Shown: positions 17,912 to 27,435, counted from the first letter of the stretch. The stretch: DNA of 64,000 nt from Paenibacillus albicereus (GCF_012676905.1 NZ_CP051428.1:2814001-2878000), one strand, 5' to 3'. Numbers and translations: made by a program. Notes: a model not told the origin generated them from the letters alone.

Positions 17912-19142
17912 GCTTCTTCATGATGATGGTGGCGTTGTGGCCGCCGAAGCCGAACGAGTTCGACAGCGCCACCCGCACGTCCGCCTTGCGGGGCTCGTTG
18001 GGCACATAATCGAGATCCAGCTCCGGATCCTGGTTGTCGAGGTTGATCGTCGGCGCGATGACGCCGTTCTCGAGCGTCATCGCGAGGATGACGGCTTCGA
18101 CGCCGCCTGCGGCTCCGAGCAGATGTCCCGTCATCGACTTGGTCGAGCTGACGGCCAGCTTGTACGCATGGTCGCCGAACGTATTCTTGATCGCCGTCGT
18201 CTCCGACTTGTCGCCGACCGGAGTCGACGTGCCGTGCGCGTTGATGTAGTCGACCGCCTGCGGCTCGATGCCGGCATCGCGGATCGCCATGCGCATGCAG
18301 CGCGTCGCTCCGTCCGGATCGGGCTCGGTCATGTGGTGCGCGTCGCCGCTCATGCCGTAGCCGATCACCTCAGCGTAGATATGGGCTCCGCGCGCCTGCG
18401 CATGCTCCAGAGACTCCAGAATGAGCACGCCGGCTCCCTCACCCATGACGAAGCCGTCGCGGTCGACGTCGAACGGACGGCTGGCCTTATGCGGCTCGTC
18501 GTTGCGCACGCTCATCGCGCGCATGCTGCAGAAGCCGGCCATCGCCATCGGACGGATCGTCGACTCGGCTCCGCCGCAGATCATGACGTCGGCGTCGCCG
18601 CGCTGAATCATCTTGTACGAGTCGCCGATCGTATGCGTGCCGGTCGCGCACGCCGTCACGACGGTCGTGTTCGGGCCTTTCGCCCCGGTCGCCATGGAGA
18701 CCTGGCCGGAGGCCATGTTCGCGATCATCATCGGGATGAAGAACGGACTGACGCGCTTAGGGCCCTTTTCGAGGAGGACGCTGTGCTGATCCTCCCAGGT
18801 GCCGAGTCCGCCGATGCCGGAGCCGACCATGACGCCGGTGCGCTCCGCGTCGGAGTTCTCGCCGATGCGCAGGCCCGCGTCCTCGACCGCCTTCAGGCTG
18901 GCGACGACAGCGAGCTGCACGAAGCGGTCCATGCGGCGGGCTTCCTTCTTGTCCAGGCCGTAAGCCTCAGGCTCGAAGCCCTTGATCTCGGCGGCGATGC
19001 GGGTCGTGTACTCGCTTGCGTCGAACGACTCGATGGTCGAGACGCCCGATTTGCCCTCGAGCAGATTGCCCCAGAACTGTTCCTTGCTGTCGCCCAGGCT
19101 TGTCAGCACGCCCAGGCCGGTTACTACGACTCTATTTGTCAT
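17901..19142 (-). CDS. fabF: 3-oxoacyl-ACP synthase II (KAS II)
   Basis: 413-residue condensing enzyme of type II fatty acid elongation. The catalytic Cys lies in [13 protein letters not shown], with His residues in [11 protein letters not shown] and [11 protein letters not shown]. The ATG at 19142 ([17 protein letters not shown]) was chosen; an upstream in-frame start at 19214 adds 24 residues unlike the family. Its 3' end overlaps rnc by 11 bp, tying lipid synthesis to rnc-smc expression. Confidence 0.98.
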   Translation of the reverse strand: MTNRVVVTGLGVLTSLGDSKEQFWGNLLEGKSGVSTIESFDASEYTTRIAAEIKGFEPEAYGLDKKEARRMDRFVQLAVVASLKAVEDAGLRIGENSDAERTGVMVGSGIGGLGTWEDQHSVLLEKGPKRVSPFFIPMMIANMASGQVSMATGAKGPNTTVVTACATGTHTIGDSYKMIQRGDADVMICGGAESTIRPMAMAGFCSMRAMSVRNDEPHKASRPFDVDRDGFVMGEGAGVLILESLEHAQARGAHIYAEVIGYGMSGDAHHMTEPDPDGATRCMRMAIRDAGIEPQAVDYINAHGTSTPVGDKSETTAIKNTFGDHAYKLAVSSTKSMTGHLLGAAGGVEAVILAMTLENGVIAPTINLDNQDPELDLDYVPNEPRKADVRVALSNSFGFGGHNATIIMKKHEA

Positions 19143-19348
19143 TGGAAGGGTTTCACCTCGGGAAACGGCAAGATGGACGGCCGGATGCCGGACCGTCTTG
19201 AAGCGTCTTGTCATGCGGTGTATGGAATTCCACGCCCGAGACGGGCAGGAAGACGATTCGTGGTCAAAAACGGATGCGCGGTGCGCATGCGGATGAAGCG
19301 GGATGATTCCGGGCGGGAAAGGACGAGCGGAAATTCGCCTGACGTAAG

Positions 19349-19376
19349 AGAGAAGTCCCGTCGTGAAACGGGACTC
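19349..19376 (-). terminator. Hairpin between acpP and fabF
   Basis: Minus strand AGTCCCGT pairs with ACGGGACT over loop TTCACG, followed by TCTCTCTT. It sits in the 244-bp acpP-fabF gap and may let acpP mRNA end separately, consistent with the high demand for ACP. Confidence 0.6.
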
Positions 19377-19386
19377 GGTGTGACAA

Positions 19387-19620
19387 TTACGTATGAGATT
19401 GTATGTAATTGACTACTTCTCCCACCGTCGTGATCTTCTCTGCATCTTCATCAGAGATCTCCAGGTCGAATTCATCCTCAAGCTCCATGACCAGCTCGAC
19501 TACGTCTAGCGAGTCAGCGCCGAGGTCATCCTTGAAGGAAGCTTCGAGGGTCACTTCCGCTTCATCAACGCCAAGGCGATCAACTACGATGCGTTTGACG
19601 CGATCCACTACTTCGGACAT
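19387..19620 (-). CDS. acpP: Acyl carrier protein
   Basis: 77-residue acidic ACP that carries the growing acyl chain. The phosphopantetheine attachment Ser is in [10 protein letters not shown], near residue 37. The ATG at 19620 (MSEVVDRVK) has GGAGGAGGTG upstream at the right spacing; the in-frame start at 19638 would lack one. Confidence 0.99.
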   Translation of the reverse strand: MSEVVDRVKRIVVDRLGVDEAEVTLEASFKDDLGADSLDVVELVMELEDEFDLEISDEDAEKITTVGEVVNYIQSHT

Positions 19621-19738
19621 CCGGTTCACCTCCTCCATCGTATTATACGAGAATCCTATTCAAAATGCCATACGCAAACGGTTCCTCGGAGACGGATCGA
19701 AAGCAGGCGGCCGCTATAGAATGGCCGCGCCGCGTCCA

Positions 19739-20488
19739 TTACATGTACATGCCGCCGTCCACATGCACCGTCTGTCCGGTCATGTAAGCGGCCGCATCGG
19801 AAGCCAGGAAGCGCACTGCGGCCGCGATGTCCTCCGGCCGGCCGAGACGGGCGAGCGGAATGCCGCCGAGCATCGACTCGCGGGCTTCCGCAGGCAGCTT
19901 GTCCGTCATGTCCGTCTCGATGAAGCCTGGCGCGACGCAGTTGACGGTGATGCCGCGCGAGCTGAGCTCACGCGCCGACGATTTGGTGAGCCCGATGACG
20001 CCGGCCTTGGCCGCGACATAGTTGGCCTGTCCGGGATTGCCGAGCGCGCCGACGACCGAGGAGATGTTGATGATGCGGCCGGAGCGCTGCTTCATCATCG
20101 GACGGCTGACGGCCTTGATGCCGTTGAACACGCCCTTCAGGTTCGTTTCGATGACTTGGTCGAACTCCTCTTCCTTCATTCGCATGATGAGGTTGTCGCG
20201 CGTGATGCCGGCATTGTTGACGAGGATGTCGAGCTTGCCCCAGGCGTCGAGCACGCTTTTGACAAGGCCGTCGAAATCGGCCGACTTGCCGACATCGCCC
20301 TTGAGCACGAGCGCCTTGCGGCCGAGCGCCTCCACGGCCGCGGCCGTCTCGGCTGCGGCGGCCTCGCCGCCGGCGTAGTTCACCGCGACGTCGGCGCCCG
20401 CCTCGGCGAGCGCGATGGCGATCGCGCGGCCGATGCCGCGCGAGGCGCCCGTGACGAGAGCGGTCTTGCCCGTCAGATCTGCAAACAT
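19739..20488 (-). CDS. fabG: 3-oxoacyl-ACP reductase
   Basis: 249-residue short-chain dehydrogenase that reduces 3-oxoacyl-ACP with NADPH. It shows [12 protein letters not shown] for the cofactor, [11 protein letters not shown], the catalytic Ser in NISSVVG, and Tyr-Lys in YVAAKAG. The end VHVDGGMYM is typical. It follows fabD by 13 bases. Confidence 0.98.
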   Translation of the reverse strand: MFADLTGKTALVTGASRGIGRAIAIALAEAGADVAVNYAGGEAAAAETAAAVEALGRKALVLKGDVGKSADFDGLVKSVLDAWGKLDILVNNAGITRDNLIMRMKEEEFDQVIETNLKGVFNGIKAVSRPMMKQRSGRIINISSVVGALGNPGQANYVAAKAGVIGLTKSSARELSSRGITVNCVAPGFIETDMTDKLPAEARESMLGGIPLARLGRPEDIAAAVRFLASDAAAYMTGQTVHVDGGMYM

Positions 20489-20501
20489 ATCCGGTTCCTC
20501 C

Positions 20502-21446
20502 TTATGCTTCGTTGGTCAGCTCCGCGGCTGCCGCCTGCAGCGACTCCACGCTGTTCACGGACAGGACGCGGACGCTGCGGTCCGTCTTCTTGATAAGGCC
20601 GGCCAGGACGGCGCCCGAGCCGAGCTCCACGAACGTATCGACGCCTTCTTCGATCAGACGCCGGACGGTATCCTCCCACAGCACCGGGGAATAGACCTGC
20701 TCCACGAGCAGGCGGCGGATGTCCTCCGCGCCCGTCGCCGGAGCTGCCGTCACGTTGGCGACGACCGGCACCGACGCGTCCGCGATCGCGACCTCGCCGA
20801 GCACGGCGGCCAGCTTGTCCGCCGCCGGCTTCATGAGCGAGGAGTGGAACGGCCCGCTCACCTCCAGCGGAATCGCGCGCTTCGCGCCCGCTTCCTTGAT
20901 GCGCTCGCCTGCCTGGGCAACGCCATCGGCGCTGCCGGAGATGACGATCTGGCCCGGGCAGTTCACATTGGCCAGCTCCACCGGATGGCCGCCCGCCGAT
21001 ACCGACGCGCACAGCGCCGCCAGCGCATCGCGCTCGGCGCCGAGCACGGCGCTCATCGCGCCTTGTCCGCCCGGCACCGCCTGCTCCATGAACTCGCCGC
21101 GGCGGCGCACCGTGCGCACGGCGTCGGCGAAGCCGATCGCGCCCGCAGCCGTGAGCGCGCTGTACTCCCCGAGGCTGTGCCCCGCGACATAATCGGGCTT
21201 GATGCCCGTCTCGCGGAACGCTTCGAGGAAGGCGGCGCTCACCGTGAGCAGCGCCGGCTGCGTGTTGGCCGTCTGCTTGAGGGCTTCATCCGGCCCATTG
21301 AAAATCAGCTCGCTCAGCGCGAAGCCGAGGGCGGCGTCCGCTTCCGCGAAGACGCCGCGCGCCGCAGGACTGGCGTCGTACAGGTCCTTGCCCATGCCGA
21401 CCGCCTGGGCGCCTTGGCCCGGAAATACAAATGCGATTTTGCTCAT
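20502..21446 (-). CDS. fabD: Malonyl-CoA:ACP transacylase
   Basis: 314-residue acyltransferase that loads malonyl groups on ACP. It has [19 protein letters not shown] at the N-terminus, the nucleophile Ser in [14 protein letters not shown] near residue 92, and the catalytic His in [10 protein letters not shown]. It follows fabH in the fab operon. Confidence 0.98.
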   Translation of the reverse strand: MSKIAFVFPGQGAQAVGMGKDLYDASPAARGVFAEADAALGFALSELIFNGPDEALKQTANTQPALLTVSAAFLEAFRETGIKPDYVAGHSLGEYSALTAAGAIGFADAVRTVRRRGEFMEQAVPGGQGAMSAVLGAERDALAALCASVSAGGHPVELANVNCPGQIVISGSADGVAQAGERIKEAGAKRAIPLEVSGPFHSSLMKPAADKLAAVLGEVAIADASVPVVANVTAAPATGAEDIRRLLVEQVYSPVLWEDTVRRLIEEGVDTFVELGSGAVLAGLIKKTDRSVRVLSVNSVESLQAAAAELTNEA

Positions 21447-21506
21447 GCTGAAGCCGCCTTTCCTTGCTTGTCGGTTGAATGCCGCTCGAGCGGCTGGAAC
21501 GTCCGT

Positions 21507-22493
21507 TTACCAGACGAGGACGGATGCTCCCCAAGTGAGGCCGCCGCCGAAGCCGACGAGCAGCAGCTTGTCGCCTTCGCTCACCTTGCCCTGCTCGACC
21601 GCTTCCGCCAGCGCGAGCGGGATCGAGGCGGCCGATACGTTGCCGTACCGGTCGAGGTTGACCATCGCCCGCTCCTCCGGCAGCTCCAGCCGGCTGAGGG
21701 CGGACTGGATGATGCGGATGTTCGCCTGGTGCGGGATGAGCAGGTCGATGTCGCTTTTGCCGAAGCCGGCCTTGGACAGCGCCTGCTCTGCGGAGGCGCC
21801 CATGACGCGCACCGCGAACTTGAACACGTCGTTGCCCGCCATCTTGAGATAATGCTGCTTGGCCTCGACGCTGTCCGCCGTAGACGGCAGGCGCGAGCCT
21901 CCGCCCGGAATCTTGAGCAGCTGGCCCCCGCTGCCGTCGGAGCCGAGCTCGAACGACCGGAATCCTCGGCCCTCCGGCACTTCGCCCAGCACGACCGCGC
22001 CTGCGCCGTCGCCGAACAGGATGCAGGTGTTGCGGTCCGTATAGTCGGTGATGCGCGAGAGGCATTCGGCGCCGACAAGCAGCACATGCTTGTACAGGCC
22101 CGCCTGGATCATGCTCGAGGCCGTCGCGAGGCCGTAGATGAAGCCCGAGCAGGCCGCCGACAGGTCGAACGCCGCGGCGCGGGACGCGCCGAGCCGGTCT
22201 TGCAGCAGGCTCGCCGTAGACGGGAAGAACATGTCCGGCGTAATCGTCGCGACGATGACCAGATCGAGCTGCTCGGCCGTGATGCCGGCGCTCTCCAGCG
22301 CCTTCACGCTCGCCTCGTAGGCAAGGTCGGACGTCGCTTGGTCGTCCGCGGCGATGCGCCGCTCGCGGATGCCGGTGCGGGTGACGATCCATTCGTCGTT
22401 CGTCTCGACGATCCGCTCCAGGTCTTGGTTCGTAAGCACCTTTTCGGGGACGTACTTGCCGGTGCCGATGATGCCGACCGATATGGGCTTCAT
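21507..22493 (-). CDS. fabH: 3-oxoacyl-ACP synthase III (KAS III)
   Basis: 328-residue initiating condensing enzyme (acyl-CoA plus malonyl-ACP), which in Firmicutes sets branched-chain primer use. The catalytic Cys is in DLSAACSGFIYGLAT, His in PHQANIRIIQ, and Asn in YGNVSAASIPLAL. Its ATG overlaps the plsX stop by 4 bp. Confidence 0.98.
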   Translation of the reverse strand: MKPISVGIIGTGKYVPEKVLTNQDLERIVETNDEWIVTRTGIRERRIAADDQATSDLAYEASVKALESAGITAEQLDLVIVATITPDMFFPSTASLLQDRLGASRAAAFDLSAACSGFIYGLATASSMIQAGLYKHVLLVGAECLSRITDYTDRNTCILFGDGAGAVVLGEVPEGRGFRSFELGSDGSGGQLLKIPGGGSRLPSTADSVEAKQHYLKMAGNDVFKFAVRVMGASAEQALSKAGFGKSDIDLLIPHQANIRIIQSALSRLELPEERAMVNLDRYGNVSAASIPLALAEAVEQGKVSEGDKLLLVGFGGGLTWGASVLVW

Positions 22494-23491
22494 GACAGGA
22501 CCTCTTTTCCTTTGATCTCAGCGGCCACCGTCGGGATGAGCCGGGCCTGCAGAGCGATCCGCGCCTGGCGGACGGCGTTCTTGACCGACTCGGCGTCCGA
22601 GGAGCCATGGCACTTGACGACGAGGCCGTTCAGCCCGAGCAGCGGCGCTCCGCCGTACTGGGCGTAGTCCATCTTGTTCTTCAGCCCCTTGAGCCCGGGC
22701 ATGAGCACGGCGGCGGCCAGCTTCGTCAGCAGGCTGCTCGTGAAGGCGGACTTCAGCTCCTTCATCATCGCTCCGGCCGTGCCTTCCATCGTCTTGAGCA
22801 GGATGTTGCCGGCGAAGCCGTCGCAGACGAGCACGTCGCAATTGCGCTGCATGACGTCGCGCGATTCGACGTTGCCGACAAAATCGATCGGCGCCTTCTC
22901 CAGCAGCTCGAACGCCGCCTTCGTCAGCTCGCTGCCTTTGCCCGGCTCGGTGCCGACGTTGAGCAGGCCGACGCGCGGACGCGCGATCCCATGTACTTTT
23001 TCCCGGTAGATGCTGCCCATGACGGCGTACTGCGCCAGATGCTCCGGCTTCGCGTCCATGTTGGCGCCGAGGTCGAGCGCCAGCACGCCGACGTTGTCGA
23101 GCGTCGGCAGCACCGGCGCGAGCGCCGGGCGCTCGATGCCGTCCATGCGGCCGACGACGAGCAGGCCCGTCGTCATGAGCGCGCCCGTATTGCCGGCGGA
23201 CAGCATCGCGTCCGCCCCGCCCTCGCGGACGAGCCGGCCGGCCACGACCATGGAGGCGTCCTTCTTGCGTCGCACGGCGCGCACCGGCTCGTCGTCCGCT
23301 TCGATCTTTTCGCTGGCGGGATGGATGCTCAGGTTGGACGGCCGCGAGCCGTCCAGATGCGCTTCAATCGCCTCCGGGACGCCGACCAGCACGAGCTCCG
23401 TATCCGGCCATTCTCGGGCTGCCGCCAGCGCCCCCTTGACGATCTCCGCAGGCGCGCGGTCTCCGCCCATCGCGTCAATCGCGATCTTCAA
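22490..23491 (-). CDS. plsX: Phosphate acyltransferase PlsX
   Basis: 333-residue enzyme making acyl-phosphate from acyl-ACP for phospholipid synthesis. It opens with KIAIDAMGGDRAP and contains SAGNTGALM and the CDGFAGNILLK segment. The start is a TTG at 23491: AGGAGG lies 9 bases upstream and TTGA overlaps the fapR stop. A much longer open frame to 24175 is only the fapR region read in another frame. plsX is the direct partner of fapR in most Firmicutes. Confidence 0.96.
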   Translation of the reverse strand: MKIAIDAMGGDRAPAEIVKGALAAAREWPDTELVLVGVPEAIEAHLDGSRPSNLSIHPASEKIEADDEPVRAVRRKKDASMVVAGRLVREGGADAMLSAGNTGALMTTGLLVVGRMDGIERPALAPVLPTLDNVGVLALDLGANMDAKPEHLAQYAVMGSIYREKVHGIARPRVGLLNVGTEPGKGSELTKAAFELLEKAPIDFVGNVESRDVMQRNCDVLVCDGFAGNILLKTMEGTAGAMMKELKSAFTSSLLTKLAAAVLMPGLKGLKNKMDYAQYGGAPLLGLNGLVVKCHGSSDAESVKNAVRQARIALQARLIPTVAAEIKGKEVLS

Positions 23492-24093
23492 TGCTCGTCT
23501 CCTCCTTCTATGCCTGCCGCTTCGCCGCCCGAGCGGTGGATCATGAACTGGCCTTCGAACACCAGCTCGTCCCCCACGTAGGAGAACACCTCCACCTTGG
23601 CCTTGCTGCGCTGCCCCGCCCGGCGTACATACGCCTTGGCGATGCATTTCTCCCCGAGGCGGACCGGCCGCAGGAAGCGGATGTCTGCCGTCGCGGTGAG
23701 CGCGACCTCGTCGTTGATGACGGCGACGGCAAGCGAGTTCGCTTGCGCGAACAGATGATGTCCCCGCGCGATGCCGCTGCGGGAGAAGGCATGCTCCTCC
23801 CCGATCTCGAAAATCGAGATCGCGCTGCGGTCGAGCTGCAGATCGACGATCTCGCCGATCACCTCGTCCGCCTGCAGCGAGCGGACGGGATCGTAGGAGC
23901 GCTCCGCCATCAGCTTGAGCCGCTCCCGAAGCTCGGGGATGCCGAGCTCCATCCGATCCAGGCGGACGGTCTGGATGCTTACTTTCAGCAGGCGGGTCAG
24001 CTCGCGGTCCGTCATGAAGGGGTTGTCCTCCATATGCTTCAGTAGCTGCTGATGCCGCTGCTTTTTCGGAAGGCGTTCGATGACCTGCACCAC
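23488..24093 (-). CDS. fapR: Transcriptional repressor of lipid synthesis FapR
   Basis: 201-residue FapR, a DeoR-type helix-turn-helix joined to a hotdog domain that binds malonyl-CoA. The HTH is seen in MTDRELTRLLKVSIQTVRLD and the hotdog in ISIFEIGEEHAFSRSGIARG, HHLFAQANSLAVAVINDE and TADIRFLRPVRLGEK. First gene of the fapR-plsX-fabH-fabD-fabG-acpP-fabF unit. The exact start is unclear: GTG codons at 24093 and 24090 both lie very close to the only AAAGG. Its operator overlaps its own promoter, so it is autoregulated. Confidence 0.96.
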   Translation of the reverse strand: MVQVIERLPKKQRHQQLLKHMEDNPFMTDRELTRLLKVSIQTVRLDRMELGIPELRERLKLMAERSYDPVRSLQADEVIGEIVDLQLDRSAISIFEIGEEHAFSRSGIARGHHLFAQANSLAVAVINDEVALTATADIRFLRPVRLGEKCIAKAYVRRAGQRSKAKVEVFSYVGDELVFEGQFMIHRSGGEAAGIEGGDEH

Positions 24094-24126
24094 CTTTGAT
24101 CTTATCCCTATGCACGATTCCGAAGT

Positions 24127-24143
24127 TTAACACCTGGTACCAA
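24127..24143 (-). promoter_or_regulatory. FapR operator
   Basis: TTAACACCTGGTACCAA matches the known 17-bp FapR palindrome TTAGTACCTGGTACTAA at 14 of 17 positions. It lies directly after the -10 of the fapR promoter, over the expected transcription start, as in Bacillus. Confidence 0.92.
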
Positions 24144-24146
24144 TTC

Positions 24147-24175
24147 AGTATAGTAGAATTGCCATCAGCCCGCAA
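24147..24175 (-). promoter_or_regulatory. fapR operon promoter
   Basis: Minus strand TTGCGG, 17 bases, TATACT. The -10 abuts the FapR operator. The -35 is nearly next to the rpmF terminator at 24179-24206. Confidence 0.7.
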
Positions 24176-24178
24176 ACC

Positions 24179-24206
24179 AAAAAAACGCCCGCCATGACGG
24201 CGGGCG
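24179..24206 (-). terminator. Terminator after rpmF
   Basis: Minus strand GCCCGCC, loop GTCAT, GGCGGGC, then seven T. It insulates the yceD-rpmF unit from fapR. Confidence 0.9.
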
Positions 24207-24235
24207 CTTCGTTTCCCTTGCGGGACGGAAGAGGA

Positions 24236-24409
24236 CTATTGGGAAATAACCTCTTTGGTTTTGTAGTATCCGCAAACTTTGCAAACATGGTGAGCCAGCT
24301 TGAGCTCTCCGCACTGCTCGCATTTCACCATGCCCGGCACAGTCAGCTTGAAGTGCGTGCGGCGTTTGTCGCGGCGCGTTTTGGACGTTCTGCGTTGTGG
24401 TACTGCCAT
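24236..24409 (-). CDS. rpmF: 50S ribosomal protein L32
   Basis: 57-residue L32: [19 protein letters not shown], then a zinc ribbon with CEQCG and CKVCGYY, ending VISQ. Full length and Cys4-containing, hence the zinc form. AGGAGG precedes the ATG. It lies between the yceD/ylbN homologue and fapR-plsX. Confidence 0.98.
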   Translation of the reverse strand: MAVPQRRTSKTRRDKRRTHFKLTVPGMVKCEQCGELKLAHHVCKVCGYYKTKEVISQ

Positions 24410-24459
24410 TGTCTAACACCTCCTTCAAAGATCGGCGTTGCCTCAATCATGAGCCGCTT

Positions 24460-24963
24460 CTACTCCAGCAGCTTTTTAAGCGCCTCGAACCGGGGGTCGA
24501 TGACATCCCTGGAACAGCCGCATGATTGCTCGTTCAAATTCGTTCCGCAATCCGGGCAAAGCCCCTTGCAGTCGTCGCTGCAAAGCGGCGCCATCGGCAG
24601 GTAGATGAGCAGGGTGCCCTCCACGTAAGGCTGAAGGTCGACCTTGTCCTCTTTCACGAGGATGAGATCCTCGTCCGCCTCCGGATCCTTGACCATCGTG
24701 GCGAGCGCGAAGCGCTCCTCGATCGGGATGCGCAGATGCTCCTCCACCGGCTCCAGGCAGCGCGAGCAGACCATCGTCACGTCGGCGCGCAGCTCTCCGG
24801 CCACCTGCGCCGTGCCCTCGTAGGGCCGCACGTCAAGCTCCACGGACATAGGCTTGGCCGAAACGACGTCCTTGCGGTCCTGCAGCAGCTCGGTCACATC
24901 CAGCTTCTCCCGGAAGCTAGGCTCCTGTCCTTTAGACACGACTTCCATGACACGAAATTCCAT
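24460..24963 (-). CDS. yceD: DUF177 protein YceD/YlbN
   Basis: 167-residue DUF177 protein, the regular upstream partner of rpmF; YceD homologues are linked to 23S rRNA maturation. It has CSRCLEPVEEHLRIP near residue 72, and a Cys-rich C-terminus CSDDCKGLCPDCG with CGCS, likely a zinc site. The ATG at 24963 has GGAGTG at good spacing; the frame is open to 24984. Confidence 0.92.
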   Translation of the reverse strand: MEFRVMEVVSKGQEPSFREKLDVTELLQDRKDVVSAKPMSVELDVRPYEGTAQVAGELRADVTMVCSRCLEPVEEHLRIPIEERFALATMVKDPEADEDLILVKEDKVDLQPYVEGTLLIYLPMAPLCSDDCKGLCPDCGTNLNEQSCGCSRDVIDPRFEALKKLLE

Positions 24964-24989
24964 AAGATCACTCCAAACAAACAAAATTT

Positions 24990-25019
24990 ATTATATCGAG
25001 CCTAGAAGCTATTTGTCAA
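24990..25019 (-). promoter_or_regulatory. yceD-rpmF promoter
   Basis: Minus strand TTGACA, 18 bases, TATAAT: both hexamers perfect, 27 bases before the yceD ATG. Confidence 0.88.
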
Positions 25020-25101
25020 CCAAATCTCCTTGTCATTCACCGCTCCGAGCCGGCCATGCTATAGTTAGGAATGAAAACGCTGACCGAATCGAGGTGCCAG
25101 G

Positions 25102-26346
25102 ATGCGGACTGTAGGCCTTATCGTCGAGTATAACCCTTTTCACCATGGCCATGCCTATCATCTCCAAAAATCGAAGGAGGCTGCCGGAGCCGACGCAGCC
25201 GTCGCCGTCATGAGCGGCAGCTTCCTGCAGCGCGGCGAGCCCGCGCTCATGGACAAGTGGGCCCGAACCCGCACCGCCCTCGAAGGCGGCGTCGATCTCG
25301 TGCTCGAGCTGCCGCTCGCCTACGCCGTGCAGCCAGCCGAATGGTTCGCCTACGGCGCGGTCTGGACGCTCGAGGCGGCGGGCGTCGTCGACGCGTTCTG
25401 CTTCGGCAGCGAGAGCGGCGAGCTCGGCCCGCTGCGGGCCGCCGCCCGCCTGCTCGCGGAGGAGCCGGATTCGTTCCGCGCGGCGCTCGCATCCGGGTTG
25501 GAGCGCGGGCTTCCGTATCCGACCGCTTATTCCGCGGCGGCTGCGGAGCTGCTGCGCCGGGAGGGCGGCGCGGAATTCCCGCCGCTCGCGGCGGAGGAGC
25601 TCGCGCAGCCGAACATGACGCTCGGGCTGCATTATCTGCTCGCGCATGAGCGGCTCGGCGGCCGCATGCAGCCGCTCACGATCCGCCGCGAAGGCGCCGG
25701 CTACCATGAGGAGGCCGGCAGCGGCTCCATCGCCAGCGCGACCGCGATCCGCCGCATGCTGGAGCAGGCCGGCGGCGCGTCCGGCATCGCGCGCTACGTG
25801 CCGGCTTCGACGCTGGGCATCGTGGAGGAGCAGCTTGCCGCCGGAGAGGCGCCTCGGCGATGGGACGACTACTTTCCGCAGCTGCTGCACCGGCTGCTCA
25901 CGGAGCCGCCTGCCTCGCTGGCAGGCACGCTCGGCTTCGGCGAGGGACTGGAGCGGCGGATCGCCGCGCAGCTCGCCGGGCTGCCGGAGCTCGGCTTCGA
26001 GCCGCTGCTCGCCGCCGTCAAGACGAAGCGCTACACGCGCACGAGGCTGCAGCGGGCATTGCTCGGCGTGCTGCTGAACCTGCGCGCCTCCGAGCTCAGC
26101 CGCGAGCGTCTGGCCGCCGGTCCCGGCTACCTTCGCGTGCTCGGCTTCACGCCGCGCGGCCGCGAGCTGCTCGCGCGCATGCGTCGCGAGGCTTCGGCGC
26201 CGGTGCTGACGAGTGCGGCGCGGGCGGAAGGCCTGCCGCTGCTGGAGCTCGACGTCCGCGGCACGGCGGTCCATGCCGCCGGCGGGGGCTGCCGCGACCC
26301 GAAGCGGCTGCTGCGGGACTATTACGAGCCGCCGATCCGCCTCTAG
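25102..26346 (+). CDS. tmcAL: tRNA(Met) cytidine acetate ligase TmcAL (YlbM)
   Basis: 414-residue nucleotidyltransferase that uses ATP and acetate to make N4-acetylcytidine at the wobble base of elongator tRNA-Met. It starts MRTVGLIVEYNPFHHGHAYH with the HxGH motif, then SGSFLQRGEPAL and FGSESGELGPL. It is the ylbM of the conserved ylbH-coaD-ylbJ-ylbL-ylbM-ylbN-rpmF block and is divergent from yceD. Very GC-rich third positions. Confidence 0.95.
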   Translation: MRTVGLIVEYNPFHHGHAYHLQKSKEAAGADAAVAVMSGSFLQRGEPALMDKWARTRTALEGGVDLVLELPLAYAVQPAEWFAYGAVWTLEAAGVVDAFCFGSESGELGPLRAAARLLAEEPDSFRAALASGLERGLPYPTAYSAAAAELLRREGGAEFPPLAAEELAQPNMTLGLHYLLAHERLGGRMQPLTIRREGAGYHEEAGSGSIASATAIRRMLEQAGGASGIARYVPASTLGIVEEQLAAGEAPRRWDDYFPQLLHRLLTEPPASLAGTLGFGEGLERRIAAQLAGLPELGFEPLLAAVKTKRYTRTRLQRALLGVLLNLRASELSRERLAAGPGYLRVLGFTPRGRELLARMRREASAPVLTSAARAEGLPLLELDVRGTAVHAAGGGCRDPKRLLRDYYEPPIRL

Positions 26347-26360
26347 CGGACGGCCAAAGC

Positions 26361-26392
26361 GGCGCCTGCGCCTCCCGGCAGGCGCAGGCGCC
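26361..26392. terminator. GC-rich hairpin between tmcAL and ylbL
   Basis: GGCGCCTGCGCCT pairs perfectly with AGGCGCAGGCGCC over six bases. It lies in the 133-bp convergent gap. There is no T-run, so intrinsic termination is uncertain. Confidence 0.5.
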
Positions 26393-26479
26393 GTCGATGG
26401 ACGTCCGGCCCGGCCGGCTCGGCGGACCGCCGAGCCGTATCAGCACCGATCGAGACGTGTTTCCTTCTCGCAGGGAACG

Positions 26480-27340
26480 TCACCTCTGCCGGAGCAGATC
26501 GACCGCCTCGCCGAGCGAATCCGCGCCGACGATCATCATGCCCCCTCCGGCTCGACGCGCCGCTTCCGCCGCTTCGCCCGCTTCCGCCTTGGGCGCGACG
26601 AACAGGTCGGCGCCGGCCGCGGAGGCCGCCTCCGCCTTGCGGCCCACGCCCCCGACCGCTCCGATGCGGCCCTCCGCGTCCATCGTCCCGGTGCCCGCGA
26701 TGCGCCTGCCTCCGAGCAGGTCGGCTTCCGGCGTCAGCCGGTCGTACAGCGACAGCGCGGCCATCAGGCCTGCGGACGGACCGCCTGCCCCCGCAGGCCC
26801 CAAGCGGATCGGCTCAGACGAGCCGTCCCCGACGACCCGGCCGATCGGCCGCGAGTCCGGCTCCGATCGCGGCGCGCCTCGCTCAGGCTCAGGCGTCTCC
26901 TCCCTAATCTCCTCGATCCATCCCCGCTCGGCCTCGCCCGCCGCCGCCCGCGCCGCCTCCAGCAGCGCCTGGCGCATGGCCTCGTCCATGCGCTTGCGGT
27001 AGGCGTCCTCCGTCTCGCCGCCGAGCACCGCGCGGACGGCGCGCGCGTCGCCGCGTCCCGTCAGCTCCGCATACGCCGCCTGGAGCAAGCTCGCCCGCTC
27101 CAGCTTGACCGCGGTGTACAGCCATGCCGGCCCTTCTCGCGCGGCAGCCTCTCCGGCAGCGCCCGTCCCGGCGGCCGTCCCGACCCGGATGAGCGGCTCG
27201 GCGTCGCGCGCGAATCCAGCCGTCTGCACGTAATACGGCTTCGGCAGCACGGCGGCCGCGACGATGCCCGCAAGCGCCAGCGCGGGCAGCCAGCGGGGGA
27301 GCGCCCGGCGCGGCGCAAGTTCCGTCCTTTTCCGCAGCAT
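26480..27340 (-). CDS. ylbL: YlbL-type Lon-like serine protease, lacking the PDZ domain
   Basis: 286-residue membrane-anchored S16-type protease. An N-terminal segment WLPALALAGIVAAAVLP anchors it, a first extracytoplasmic region resembles YlbL (PKPYYVQTAGF, YTAVKLERASLLQAAY), and the Lon-like domain carries the catalytic Ser in GAGGPSAGLMAALSLYDRL and Lys in GGVGRKAEAA. In B. subtilis YlbL (about 340 residues) a PDZ domain lies between these parts; here it is replaced by a short charged linker (about residues 140-180). Position beside ylbM and ylbJ supports the assignment. YlbL degrades the SOS division inhibitor YneA in B. subtilis. Confidence 0.88.
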   Translation of the reverse strand: MLRKRTELAPRRALPRWLPALALAGIVAAAVLPKPYYVQTAGFARDAEPLIRVGTAAGTGAAGEAAAREGPAWLYTAVKLERASLLQAAYAELTGRGDARAVRAVLGGETEDAYRKRMDEAMRQALLEAARAAAGEAERGWIEEIREETPEPERGAPRSEPDSRPIGRVVGDGSSEPIRLGPAGAGGPSAGLMAALSLYDRLTPEADLLGGRRIAGTGTMDAEGRIGAVGGVGRKAEAASAAGADLFVAPKAEAGEAAEAARRAGGGMMIVGADSLGEAVDLLRQR

Positions 27341-27435
27341 GCTCGTTCCTCCCGCCTTCCTCTTCTTCTAAGCCCGTCCTCCGGCGCGTATACATACAGG
27401 AGCCTGCCCGTCCCAGATCGAAGGAGGATCGCCCC

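Noticed and set aside
20415-22667. A 750-codon open frame antisense to fabD-fabH
   Set aside because: Opposite fabD and fabH, which have all their catalytic motifs; the frame has no recognisable domain.
22490-24175. A single 561-codon leftward protein including plsX
   Set aside because: The first 228 codons are fapR sequence in the wrong frame. plsX starts at TTG 23491, which has a ribosome site and overlaps the fapR stop.
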